Below, piece after piece: positions 25,688-34,361 of a stretch of DNA of 64,000 nucleotides; the stretch's first letter is position 1, and the number at the start of each line of letters is the position of its first letter. The stretch spans positions 62,001-126,000 of the forward strand of contig NZ_JACCCU010000002.1 in assembly GCF_013410875.1 (NCBI RefSeq). Direction: 5' to 3'. A program made the translations under genes and the position numbers. Source of the stretch: Tunturiibacter empetritectus. Lineage in GTDB: Bacteria; Acidobacteriota; Terriglobia; Terriglobales; Acidobacteriaceae. The notes below the pieces were generated by a model that worked only from the letters and a program-made list of their open reading frames with translations, searched no databases and was not told the DNA's origin.

Positions 25688-25750
25688 GTGGTGAAAAATC
25701 GTGGTGAAATTGTGGTGTGAGTGTGGTGTTTTGCGTGGCTGAACGTGGTG
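25688..25750 (+). repeat. Phased GTGGTG array 2
   Basis: GTGGTG starts at 25688, 25701, 25712, 25723 and 25745, with a degenerate GTGGCT at 25735, giving steps of 13, 11, 11, 12 and 10 bp. One more unit is at 25649. It follows the tmRNA terminator. The rest of the 25588-25929 gap is non-coding and shows a short CCCGA/TCGGG hairpin near 25820 and nothing else recognisable. Confidence 0.7.
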
Positions 25751-25929
25751 GCTTGCCGCCACTTTTTGGCCGTCTAAAAATACGCCAGAGCTTTGCACTT
25801 TATTTTTACCCAATTCCCGAATCGGGACTCGACGACGGAATTAGGCGTGAGACTCTGAAATTGCCCTCGAGTCAGCGACTATGCGTCGCCCTAAGTGACT
25901 TTACCTTCCGCTAAGAGGCCTGGGATCGG

Positions 25930-27234
25930 CTAGGGAATCATTTCGGTGGCGGTGGCGAAGCTTAGCTGGTGAATCGCCATCCACGTCTGGGAGTAGGCGT
26001 TGAGAGCGTCCGCGGTGACGGAGCGCGATTCGCGCAGGGCGTCCAGATAGTCGATCAGGGCAAGGCCGCCGTGCTGGTAGCTGAACTGGGCGATGTCGAG
26101 AACGTCCTTCGCTTCGTCGAGATAGTGGCCGTTGTAGCGGTCGGAGAGGACCTTGGCGTTGAAGTATCCGGAGTAGGCCTGGTCGACGTCGGAGATGACC
26201 TGGTTGTGGGCGGCGGTGACCGAAAATCGGCTGGCCTGAGCGGTAAATTTGGCGGTCTCTTTGTTGCCCTGGTTGCGGTCGAAGAGGCGGATCGGGATAT
26301 TGATGGAAAAGCCCGCAGAGTTGTAGGTGCCGGAGCGGTCGTACTCCCCTTCGAGGGTGGGGTCGGTGGTGCCGTTGGCGTAGGCGAGCTTGACGCTGGC
26401 ATCGGCGACGGCGACGGCGGCGGTGGCGGCTTTGAGGTCGGGGCGGGCAGCCAGGGCCTTCTGTTCGAGCTCTTCCATGGTGAAGGCAAGGGGTGGGGGA
26501 ACGACGTCGCCGATCACGTCGAAGTCGGTACGCGGCTTGTCAGTGCCGAGGAGGACCTGAAGCTGGTCGGAGGCCTGCTGGGCTGCGGTAATGGCATTCG
26601 ATTCGTCGGTTTCAAACTGGGCGAGCTGCAGGTCGAGACGCTCGAAGTCAAGCTTAGCGATGTCGCCGGCAGCGTAACGGTCGTGGCTGATCTGCAGTTC
26701 ATGCCTGTAGTCGGCGAGGTTGTCGTCTGCAAGTTTTTTGGCGGCCTTAGCGATGACGAAGTTGGTGAAAGCCTGGTGGACTGCGAGAACAGTCTGCTGG
26801 ATGGTGAGCTGGAGCTGGGCGTCGGTCTGGACGGTAGTGGAGCGGGCGACATCGAGACGCCAGCGGCGTTTTTGTCCGCGCTCGAAGAGGCGAGAGACTT
26901 GTCCGCTGTAGGAGTAGGGATTGGAGGCTCCCTCGGCGGGCAGGGTAACGTTTGTTCCATAGAGCGTGAAGTAGGGATTGGCTCTAACACCAGCCTGGAT
27001 CTCCTGGGCTTTGACCGAGAGCAGATTCTGCTGGGCGGCGAGCAGGGTCGGATTTTTGGCGCGTGCCAGATCGACGGCCTGCTGCATGGTTATGGCGCTG
27101 GGGGAGGAGGGGGGTTGTAGAGTTTGAGCGAAGGCGGCGCAGGGCAGGAGCAGGAGGCAGGCGGCGGCGAGGAGGCTCCGGCATTTTGTGTCTGTTTTTG
27201 CGATCTGTTTCGCAATCATGGATTTTACGAACAT
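25930..27234 (-). CDS. czcC: Outer-membrane efflux protein, TolC family (CzcC-like)
   Basis: Outer-membrane channel of the RND system encoded just upstream. The start at 27234 is preceded by GGAAGGAGG at ideal spacing; an upstream in-frame start at 27297 overlaps the pump gene and lacks a site. About 434 residues with a signal peptide (SLLAAACLLLLPCAAFAQ). Two OEP repeats: residues about 50-230 with PTLLAAQQNLLSVKAQE, and 240-430 with ARPDLKAATAAVAVADASV, each followed by long helices. It is the last gene of a minus-strand three-gene operon (adaptor, pump, channel). Confidence 0.9.
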   Translation of the reverse strand: MFVKSMIAKQIAKTDTKCRSLLAAACLLLLPCAAFAQTLQPPSSPSAITMQQAVDLARAKNPTLLAAQQNLLSVKAQEIQAGVRANPYFTLYGTNVTLPAEGASNPYSYSGQVSRLFERGQKRRWRLDVARSTTVQTDAQLQLTIQQTVLAVHQAFTNFVIAKAAKKLADDNLADYRHELQISHDRYAAGDIAKLDFERLDLQLAQFETDESNAITAAQQASDQLQVLLGTDKPRTDFDVIGDVVPPPLAFTMEELEQKALAARPDLKAATAAVAVADASVKLAYANGTTDPTLEGEYDRSGTYNSAGFSINIPIRLFDRNQGNKETAKFTAQASRFSVTAAHNQVISDVDQAYSGYFNAKVLSDRYNGHYLDEAKDVLDIAQFSYQHGGLALIDYLDALRESRSVTADALNAYSQTWMAIHQLSFATATEMIP

Positions 27235-27296
27235 GGAACCTCCTTCCGTGGCTTGGGTGAGAGTCGTTGAAGATCGGCCTGCGCGGTTAGACTGCA

Positions 27297-30200
27297 TTAG
27301 TTCTCAAACTCCGTCTCGGGGGTAGGGAGGACATCGTCGGGCCTTGCAATCCAGACGTAGAGTGTGGGCAGAAGGAAGACGCTGATAAGAAGCGCTCCAA
27401 CGAGTCCGCCGACAATGACAATGGCAAAGGGCCGCTGCGAGTCGGACCCAATGCCGTGCGAGGTCGCAGCAGGGAGCAGTCCGAGAGTAGCAACAAGCAT
27501 GGTCATCATGATGGGGCGAAGGCGCAGCACAGCTCCTTCAACGGCAGACTCTTCAATGGAGTGGCCACGGACGCGCATTTGGTTGATGTACTCCAGCATG
27601 ATGACGCCGACCTGCACCGAGACGCCAAAGAGCGCGAGAAAGCCTACCCCGGAGGAGACAGAGAAGTTGGTGTGGGTGAGGTAGAGCGCGAGCAGGCCAC
27701 CAAGGGGCGCCAGGGAGACGTTGATAAGGATCAGAGTCGCCCACTTCCCGGAGTGGAACATTGTGTAGAGCAAAAGATAGATGACGATGATAGTGATGGG
27801 CAGCACGAGCGCAAGGCGGCGTGAGGAGCGCTTCTGGCTCTCATACTCTCCGGCCCAGTCGGTCTTATATCCGGGGGGGAGTTTCACCTGCTGATTGACT
27901 TTCTGAATTGCCTCTTCGACTGTGGAACCGAGATCTCTGTTGCGGACGCTGTACTTGATGGCAACATAGCGTTGACCTGATTCGCGATAGATCTCTTCAG
28001 CGCCGTCTTCTGTTGTGACCGTAGTGAGCTGGGCGAGAGAGACGCGTTCGCCGCTGGGAGAGAGAAGACGAATGTTGTTAATTGCGTCTTCGGTGTCGCG
28101 ATAGCTCGGCAGATAGCGGACGACAACATCGTATCGGGCTTCCTTATCGAGAACCTGGCTGACGGCGTTGCCTCCGACTGCGGTTTGAATGGCATCCTGG
28201 ACATCAACGACGTTGATTCCGTAACGGGCGGCTGCTTTGCGATTGACGGTGTAGTTGAGGTTTGGCTGACCGATGACGCGGAAGAGACCGAGATCCTGAA
28301 CGCCCCGCACTTTACCCATGACGGAGACGATCTCATTCCCCTTTTGTTCAAGAGTCTTGAGATCGTCGCCGTAGATCTTGATGGCTAGCTCACCTTTGAC
28401 GCCGCTGACAGCTTCTTCTACGTTGTCGGAGATGGGCTGGGAGAAGCTCCATTGGACCCCGGGGGTTTTATCCAATTCGCGTTCCATCGCAGCGATAAGC
28501 TCTTCTTTATTTTCCTGGAACACCGGGCGCCAGTTAGCTTTGGGCTTGAGATCGACGAAGTATTCCGTGTTGAAAAATCCAGTGGTATCTGTTCCATCAT
28601 CCGGCCGGCCTGTCTGGCTAACTACTTTATAGACTTCGGGAAATGCTGAGAGTCGCAGCCGGGACTCGTTCATGACGCGGAGACTTTCGGTTGGACCAAC
28701 GGAAGGAGCCAGAGTACCGCGAACCCATATGGATCCTTCGTCAAGGTGGGGAAGAAACTCGGAGCCGATCGCTCCGCTGAATCCAAGGAAGAGGGCCACT
28801 GCCATGGCGAGGCCAGTGAGCGAAAGAGTCACTGTGCGGCGCTCGATGGCCCATGTGACGGCCTGACGATAGCGAACCGTAAGCCAAGTCATCACCGGGT
28901 TCTCCCATTCACTGGCTCCCTTCGGGAATAGCAGGCTGGAGAGGACCGGGGCGAGCAGGAGAGAGAAGATGAGCGCGCCGAGCAGAGCGAAGCTGACCAT
29001 CCACGCCATTGGTTTGAAGAGACGGCCTTCCACTGCCTGCAGCGTGAAGATCGGCAGGTATGCGGCGATGATCATTCCGCGTGCGAAGAAGACTGGCCGC
29101 TGCACCTCGTGCGAAGCCTCGCGAATCTGCTCCGATGGGGTGAGAGTGTCTTTGCGCTGATGGCTGAGATGGCGAACGATGTTCTCTACCATGACCACCG
29201 AACCGTCGACCACCATGCCAAAGTCCAACGCCCCGAGAGAGAGGAGATTCGCGGGAATGTGAAGCAGATTAAGACAGATTGCGGCAAACAGCAGAGCGAA
29301 CGGAATGGTGAGTGCGACAATGATGGCGCCGCGTGCGTTGCCGAGGAAGAGAAACAGCACGACGACGACGAGGATGATGCCTTCCGTCAGATTGTGGAGG
29401 ACGGTGTGAGTGGTGTAGTGGAGGAGTTCGCTGCGATCGAGAAAGGGAACGATCTTAACGCCGGGTGGGAGGACACGATTGTTGAGCTCGTCTACTTTTT
29501 TGTGGATGCCTTCGAGGACGCCGTCTGAGTCGACCCCCTTCTGAAGCAGAACGATACCTTCTACGACATCGTCATTATCGATGAGCTTTCCGTCTTCGTG
29601 ATGGATGGATTGTTTCGTACCGGGTTTATCGACACGGTCGACGCAGGGGTCCGTGGCGCTGAAGGACGCTCCCGATTCGGCAGGTGGCGTGGTGCCGAAG
29701 CGACAGGTCTTGCCAATCTGGCCGAGACGGATCTTGGGTCCCTGGGCGACAGTGGCTATATCTTTTACGCGGATGGCAGCGCCAGCCTGAGTTTTGATAA
29801 CAGTCTCTTCAATATCGTGAACGTTGGTGAAGAGTCCGACCTCGCGGACGTTGACCTGCTGCTGGCCCTGCTCGATGAAGCTGCCGCCTGCGTTTTGATT
29901 GTTATTGGCAAGTTGTTGCTCGACCTGGCTGATGGAGAGGCCGTAGGCGATGAGTTTATCGGGGTCGATGCGTATCTGGTACTCCCGAGTTGCGCCGCCG
30001 AAACTAGAGACGTCGACGACGCCGGGGACAGACTTGAACTCCTTCTCGAGCTTCCAATCCTGAAGGGATTTCAGTTCCATGCTGTCGTAGGCCGGATTTG
30101 AGGAGCGCAGGGTGTACCAGTAGATCTGGCCGACAGGACTCCAGTCAGAACCCATCTGGGGCTGCAGGCCGGCGGGAAGAATGACTTGTCCCAGGCGTTG

Positions 30201-30533
30201 GAAGACCTGGTCGCGATTGTCCTTGTTGACGGAGTCGTCGTCGAAGACCATGGTGACGCTGGAGAGGCCAGCCAGCGAGGTGGAGCGGAGATGGGCCATG
30301 TGCGGAATGCCGGCCATCTGAATCTCAATAGGCGTGGTGACCTGCTGTTCGACCTCTTCTGCTGCGCGGCCTGGCCACTGCGTAATGACTTGAACGTAGT
30401 TGTTGGCGACGTCGGGATAAGCCTCGACGGGAAGATTGTGAAAAGAGATCGCGCCCCAGGCAAACAGCATAAGGGACGCCCCTAGAACCAGCCAGCGATT
30501 GTTCAGTGCAAAGTCGATCAGGCCGCGAATCAT
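27297..30533 (-). CDS. czcA: Heavy-metal efflux RND pump (CzcA type)
   Basis: Inner-membrane proton-driven pump, 1078 residues, 12 membrane segments in the RND arrangement. The TM4 signature is LGALDFGMVVDGSVVMVENI: the DFG...D...EN form characterises the divalent-cation HME pumps (Co/Zn/Cd/Ni), whereas copper/silver CusA lacks the first Asp. Periplasmic porter domains occupy roughly residues 35-330 and 560-860. The start codon directly follows the adaptor stop (TAG then ATG with no gap), so the genes are coupled. Which metal it exports cannot be read further. Confidence 0.94.
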   Translation of the reverse strand: MIRGLIDFALNNRWLVLGASLMLFAWGAISFHNLPVEAYPDVANNYVQVITQWPGRAAEEVEQQVTTPIEIQMAGIPHMAHLRSTSLAGLSSVTMVFDDDSVNKDNRDQVFQRLGQVILPAGLQPQMGSDWSPVGQIYWYTLRSSNPAYDSMELKSLQDWKLEKEFKSVPGVVDVSSFGGATREYQIRIDPDKLIAYGLSISQVEQQLANNNQNAGGSFIEQGQQQVNVREVGLFTNVHDIEETVIKTQAGAAIRVKDIATVAQGPKIRLGQIGKTCRFGTTPPAESGASFSATDPCVDRVDKPGTKQSIHHEDGKLIDNDDVVEGIVLLQKGVDSDGVLEGIHKKVDELNNRVLPPGVKIVPFLDRSELLHYTTHTVLHNLTEGIILVVVVLFLFLGNARGAIIVALTIPFALLFAAICLNLLHIPANLLSLGALDFGMVVDGSVVMVENIVRHLSHQRKDTLTPSEQIREASHEVQRPVFFARGMIIAAYLPIFTLQAVEGRLFKPMAWMVSFALLGALIFSLLLAPVLSSLLFPKGASEWENPVMTWLTVRYRQAVTWAIERRTVTLSLTGLAMAVALFLGFSGAIGSEFLPHLDEGSIWVRGTLAPSVGPTESLRVMNESRLRLSAFPEVYKVVSQTGRPDDGTDTTGFFNTEYFVDLKPKANWRPVFQENKEELIAAMERELDKTPGVQWSFSQPISDNVEEAVSGVKGELAIKIYGDDLKTLEQKGNEIVSVMGKVRGVQDLGLFRVIGQPNLNYTVNRKAAARYGINVVDVQDAIQTAVGGNAVSQVLDKEARYDVVVRYLPSYRDTEDAINNIRLLSPSGERVSLAQLTTVTTEDGAEEIYRESGQRYVAIKYSVRNRDLGSTVEEAIQKVNQQVKLPPGYKTDWAGEYESQKRSSRRLALVLPITIIVIYLLLYTMFHSGKWATLILINVSLAPLGGLLALYLTHTNFSVSSGVGFLALFGVSVQVGVIMLEYINQMRVRGHSIEESAVEGAVLRLRPIMMTMLVATLGLLPAATSHGIGSDSQRPFAIVIVGGLVGALLISVFLLPTLYVWIARPDDVLPTPETEFEN

Positions 30534-31682
30534 CTACTGGTCCACCGTATTCTGCAGCGTGAGCGCATTCGAGACGACCTGCTGGCCCGCGTTAAGGCCG
30601 GAGACGATCTCCTGCATATTGCCTGGCAGCGATGCGCCGCCACGTACCTGCACCCGGCGGAATTTACCATCCCCGGCGGGAGTGTAGACCCAGTCGCGAT
30701 CATGCAGATGGAGCACTGCTGTTGCAGGGACCTGCACGTGAGTCTGCGCGGTCTTGCCGTGGATGGTGGCGGTGGCAAACATGCCGACGCGCATTAACGT
30801 GCTGGGATTCTCTACCTGGATGCGAATCTTCGCGGTGCGGATCTGCGGATCGAGAACGGCTCCGATGTCGCTGACTACGCCGGTGAGGACGCGGTCAGGA
30901 TATGCAGTGAGGCGGATGTCTGCTTTCTGGCCGAGATGCACGGTGGAGAGATCGTTCTCGTAGACGTCGCAGATGATCCATACGTGCGAAAGGTCGGCGA
31001 TGGTGAAGGCATTGGACGAGCCGGCGTAGGTGACTCCGGCGGCGGCGGCGTTGGTGACATTCTGGGCGATGATAAAGCCCGAGGCGGGAGCGTATACCTT
31101 GACCGTTGCAGCGGGGTGGTTCTTGTCAACGCCGAGGACACGAAGCTGCTCTTCCGAGGCGGAGAGGGCGGCCTTCGCGTCGTCGTCGGCGTTCTGGGCA
31201 ATCTCAACCTGGCTGTTGGGAATGGCTCCTTTGTCGTTGAGGATCTTCGCCCGGTCGAGCTGAACCTTCGCAAGGCGTTCGTCGTTCACGGCCTTCAGAT
31301 AAGAGCCGAAAGCGCCTGAGACGTCGGTGCTCTGCACATCCATCAGGAGCTGGCCTTTTTTAACGTAGTCGCCGATGCGGGCGTGCACCTCGACGACCCG
31401 GCCGGAGGCGATTGAGATAACCGGAATCGTGCGGGAGATGTCGGGATTGACCGACCCGGTCACCTGGATGGTGGAGGTGGCAGCGTAGTCGGACGCCGCA
31501 ACCAGAGGGAACTGATCCGGATGATCGACGTGAACCAGATTCGGGTCGGCGTCGGGTTGTACGACGGCAGTCGGGGGAGCTTCGCTCTTTGGATCCGAAG
31601 GCTTTGCGCTGCAACCTGCCAGGAGACAGGCGCCGAAGCAGAACAGCATGGTGGCTGGGTGCTTGAGACTGATTGAACTCAT
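30534..31682 (-). CDS. czcB: RND periplasmic adaptor, lipoprotein (CzcB-like)
   Basis: Membrane-fusion protein, 382 residues. The leader with lipobox FGACLLAGC gives acylation at about Cys24. Barrel-sandwich halves are VVEVHARIGDYVKKGQLLMDV and TVKVYAPASGFIIAQNV, separated by an alpha-hairpin of about 70 residues (FGSYLKAVNDERLAKVQLD onward). A beta-barrel follows (GQKADIRLTAYPDRVLTGVV). It lies first in the operon with the pump and channel. No metal-binding His-rich N-terminal extension is seen. Confidence 0.92.
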   Translation of the reverse strand: MSSISLKHPATMLFCFGACLLAGCSAKPSDPKSEAPPTAVVQPDADPNLVHVDHPDQFPLVAASDYAATSTIQVTGSVNPDISRTIPVISIASGRVVEVHARIGDYVKKGQLLMDVQSTDVSGAFGSYLKAVNDERLAKVQLDRAKILNDKGAIPNSQVEIAQNADDDAKAALSASEEQLRVLGVDKNHPAATVKVYAPASGFIIAQNVTNAAAAGVTYAGSSNAFTIADLSHVWIICDVYENDLSTVHLGQKADIRLTAYPDRVLTGVVSDIGAVLDPQIRTAKIRIQVENPSTLMRVGMFATATIHGKTAQTHVQVPATAVLHLHDRDWVYTPAGDGKFRRVQVRGGASLPGNMQEIVSGLNAGQQVVSNALTLQNTVDQ

Positions 31683-31800
31683 CGCGTAAACTCGTTATCC
31701 CCCATAGGATCAAGCGTTGATTCTTCGATTTTAGAGATCATCCGATACACGCGATCTGAGCGACGCTTGAATCAGCCTTGCATCACATCTCTGGAACCAC

Positions 31801-31816
31801 ATGACACACTTGTCAT
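31801..31816. promoter_or_regulatory. Palindrome upstream of the czc-type operon
   Basis: ATGACA-CACT-TGTCAT, perfect 6-bp arms, 119 bp upstream of the adaptor start. A second perfect inverted repeat, GGAACC-GACCC-GGTTCC, is at 31870-31886. Both are in the 397-bp gap 31683-32079, which has no supported gene; one or both may be operators for the metal efflux operon. No dedicated metal sensor is adjacent. Confidence 0.4.
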
Positions 31817-32079
31817 ATCTAACCTAAAGTCTACCGTTTGGTTGCTATTCCCGTGTCAATTTTTTGACTGGAACCGACCCGGTTCCGGTAGCGGGCCTTC
31901 GGGATAAGGCGAATCGAATGTGATAGAAAGACACTTGGTTCACGAGAAAGATGCGGAACGCTGGCTAGCATCTGAGCTGTCGAGCCATCGCGTACCCACT
32001 GCCATATTAATTAGAAAAACTCTGGACTTAGCGATCAAACACCTTCTCCTACTGTATCGCGCCGGCTTCCGAAGCGAGA

Positions 32080-32709
32080 TCAGATGTCGAGAAAGCCGCG
32101 CTTGAGAGCGATCATTACTGCGTGCGTCCGATCACTGGCATCAAGTTTGGCAAGAATGTTTTTGAGGTGCCCCTTGACCGTATGCTCGGAGATGGCGAGC
32201 CGTACTGCGATTATCTTGTTGGAACTTCCCTTGGCCACATCACGCAGCACTTCGATCTCCCGCGTCGTGAGGATCTCGTCGCCGGCGTGCTCTGCCAGTT
32301 CCTGGGCTATCTCCGGTGGAATTCGTCTCATTCCGGCATGAGCCAGCCGTATCGTGTCAATCAGTTCGGTTCGCAGCATGCTCTTCAGCAGATAACCGAC
32401 GGCTCCGGCCTTGAACGCACGAAGCGCCTGAATGTCGCCTCCGTAGGTGGTCAGAACGACGATGCGGGCGTTGGGAAAATCCTTACGAATGGTTGAGATG
32501 GCGTCGATGCCATTTGTCTTGGGCATCCGTATATCCATCAGGGTTACGTCCGGGCGATGCAGTCGAAACGATGCAACCGCCTCTTCACCATCTGCCGCTT
32601 CGGCCACGACGGACATATCGGCCTGCGCATTTATAGCGCCCGCGATCCCGGTGCGGAGAAGGGGATGGTCGTCGACCGTGAGGACTCTGATGGTACGTAT
32701 CTCACTCAT
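32080..32709 (-). CDS. NarL/FixJ-type response regulator (orphan)
   Basis: 209 residues from the ATG at 32709, which has GAAGGA at good spacing; a longer frame to 32808 exists but lacks a site. Receiver: VLTVDDHPLLRTGI, phospho-acceptor Asp in VTLMDIRMPKTNG, LTTY, and Lys in GYLLKSM. LuxR-type helix-turn-helix at about residues 145-205 (LTTREIEVLRDVAKGSSNK, SEHTVKGHLKNI). No histidine kinase is next to it, so its partner must be elsewhere. Target genes unknown; the efflux genes on both sides are candidates by position only. Confidence 0.9.
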   Translation of the reverse strand: MSEIRTIRVLTVDDHPLLRTGIAGAINAQADMSVVAEAADGEEAVASFRLHRPDVTLMDIRMPKTNGIDAISTIRKDFPNARIVVLTTYGGDIQALRAFKAGAVGYLLKSMLRTELIDTIRLAHAGMRRIPPEIAQELAEHAGDEILTTREIEVLRDVAKGSSNKIIAVRLAISEHTVKGHLKNILAKLDASDRTHAVMIALKRGFLDI

Positions 32710-32999
32710 TGCGATCCTTCTGCTCCGATCGGATCTTCCGCAAGAAAGCGGAGGGGCAGAACTCCCGGCATCGACCGACTTGATCCGGTGGAGGGGAATG
32801 CCACTCATTCTATCGCCGCTGATGAGTTGGAATCACATCAAACTTCCGAATACGTGCCGTTAATTCTCGACCCCTGCGAGGAGACCAGGCGAACGAAGGC
32901 AGGGCACCCCCCAAAAGTATTACTGTTCCTACCCTCTCTTCGGGTTTGCCGGCCTTCCGCAGTCCAGCTAATCTCACGGCTGTGCAGAGACTCTTTTCG

Positions 33000-33368
33000 A
33001 TGTTCCCGACGGGAGCGGCGGGTGTTGCTTTGATTCTTCTTCGTGTCTCTGTAGCCATCACGCTCTTCACACAAGTCATGCCCCAGGGAAATCCAGCCGC
33101 TCACCTTTGGACGTCCACAGGCGTGGGTTTGCTCGGCGTCGCCATCTGTCTTGGGCTGTTCACTCCTGTGTCCTCCATCGTATGTTGCCTGATTGAGGCA
33201 GCGACGTTGCTCGATATGAAAAGCCCTGCCTTCCTGGCACTCACCTCATCCATCCTGGTTGCCGCATCTCTAGGACTATTAGGACCGGGCGCGTATTCCC
33301 TGGACGCGCGCATGTTTGGCAGACGACTGGTGGTTTCGTCCTCCGACAAGACCCCGAGCGGCAACTAA
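33000..33368 (+). CDS. DoxX-like small membrane protein
   Basis: About 123 residues with four hydrophobic segments (AAGVALILLRVSVAITLF, GVGLLGVAICLGLFTPV, SSIVCCLIEAATLL, FLALTSSILVAASLGLLG). The first segment with LLRVSVA and the final GPGAYSLDARMFGRR are typical of DoxX/DUF4870-like proteins. Start could be the ATG at 33000, a GTG at 32982, or an ATG at 32946; no clear ribosome site decides. Function unknown; DoxX-type proteins are linked to redox and thiol stress in other bacteria. Confidence 0.65.
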   Translation: MFPTGAAGVALILLRVSVAITLFTQVMPQGNPAAHLWTSTGVGLLGVAICLGLFTPVSSIVCCLIEAATLLDMKSPAFLALTSSILVAASLGLLGPGAYSLDARMFGRRLVVSSSDKTPSGN

Positions 33369-33579
33369 ACTCGTTCTCCAACGTAACACGAAGGAGTGGA
33401 CACCCCATTGAGGTGTTCCTCCCCCCTCGAAAGAGTGCCCCTACAGAGGCACGATTTAGGCTATCGAACCTTTGGTTTCCGTTTTAGCTTAGGGAAGATC
33501 TTCAGCAGCCATTCATCGAAATGGTAAGAAGCCAAAATATCTGATCCAGTGCACTAGCCAGTCTTCTGATTGATACGGA

Positions 33580-33600
33580 GTTTGATCTTAAGGATCAAAC
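33580..33600. promoter_or_regulatory. Perfect 8-bp inverted repeat before the ECF sigma gene
   Basis: GTTTGATC-TTAAG-GATCAAAC lies 43 bp upstream of the sigma factor ATG. It could be an operator or a 5' hairpin. No T run follows, so it is not a normal terminator. Confidence 0.5.
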
Positions 33601-33642
33601 CTGACGAAATCCAACCCACAATTTCTCAGAAAGGCCTTTCCA

Positions 33643-34248
33643 ATGGATTCATACTTCTCTACAGGCACCATCAGCGTGCACGCTATCCTCGAGACCTCGA
33701 ATGATGAGATGTTGGTCGCCGCAGCGAAGACCGGAGAGCATCTGGCCTTCTCCGAGCTTTGGAGCCGCCACTCAAAGAAGACCTTCAGCACGATGTATCG
33801 AATCACCAGAAATCGACAGGATGCGGAAGATGCGCTTCAAGATGCATTCCTCAAGGCCTATGTCCATTTGAAGAACTTTGACGGCAGGTCGACCTTTTCT
33901 ACATGGCTTACGCGAATTGCCATCAACTCTGCGTTGATGATCCTGCGTCGAAAGCGCGCGCATCCCGAACTCTCGATGGACGGAGGAGCAGAGGGCGAGA
34001 CGTGGCAGCATTGGGAGGTGGCGGATCGACGAGTCAATACCGAAGAACACTACGCGCGATCGGAGAGAGAGCACCATCTCAAGCGCGCCATCCATCGGCT
34101 GAGACCAGCGCTCCGCACCATCGTGGAGATTCAACAGGTGCACGACACGTCCATCAAAGAGATCGCCGAAATCGCGGGAATCTCTGTAGCCGCCACAAAA
34201 TCGCGCTTGTTGCGCGCCAGAACTGTGCTGCGACGGTCGCTGGGATGA
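33643..34248 (+). CDS. RNA polymerase sigma factor, ECF (sigma-70 family)
   Basis: 201 residues. Region 2 at about residues 35-100 (FSELWSRHSKKTFSTMYRIT, AEDALQDAFLKAYVHLKNFDG, STFSTWLTRIAINSALMILR) and region 4 at about 140-198 (LRTIVEIQQVHDTSIKEIAE, ISVAATKSRLLRARTVLRR). No anti-sigma gene is adjacent, which is unusual for this class. The next genes on the same strand form an efflux operon starting at 34362, so it may drive that operon or simply neighbour it. AAAGG lies 9 bp before the ATG. Confidence 0.93.
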   Translation: MDSYFSTGTISVHAILETSNDEMLVAAAKTGEHLAFSELWSRHSKKTFSTMYRITRNRQDAEDALQDAFLKAYVHLKNFDGRSTFSTWLTRIAINSALMILRRKRAHPELSMDGGAEGETWQHWEVADRRVNTEEHYARSEREHHLKRAIHRLRPALRTIVEIQQVHDTSIKEIAEIAGISVAATKSRLLRARTVLRRSLG

Positions 34249-34361
34249 CAAGTGGAATGAGCCTGCGCTTGGCCGCCGCCTCGCACCGTCTCATCCTCTT
34301 GTCCTGATCGAAATTACAATCTCTCTGTCGGAAACGAGCTGGTAAACTGGCCATTCTCAAG

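Noticed and set aside
25688..25750. GTGGTG array considered as a CRISPR array
   Set aside because: Repeat unit is only 6 bp with 4-7-bp spacers; no cas genes in the window.
25588..25929. Possible phage attachment remnant after the tmRNA
   Set aside because: No duplicate of the tmRNA 3' end and no integrase in the window; kept only as a question in the findings.
27297..30533. Naming the RND pump CusA (copper/silver)
   Set aside because: The TM4 motif has DFG...D...EN as in CzcA-type divalent-cation pumps.
31920..32105. 61-codon frame before the NarL-type regulator end
   Set aside because: Overlaps the regulator gene antisense, no ribosome site, no recognisable motif.
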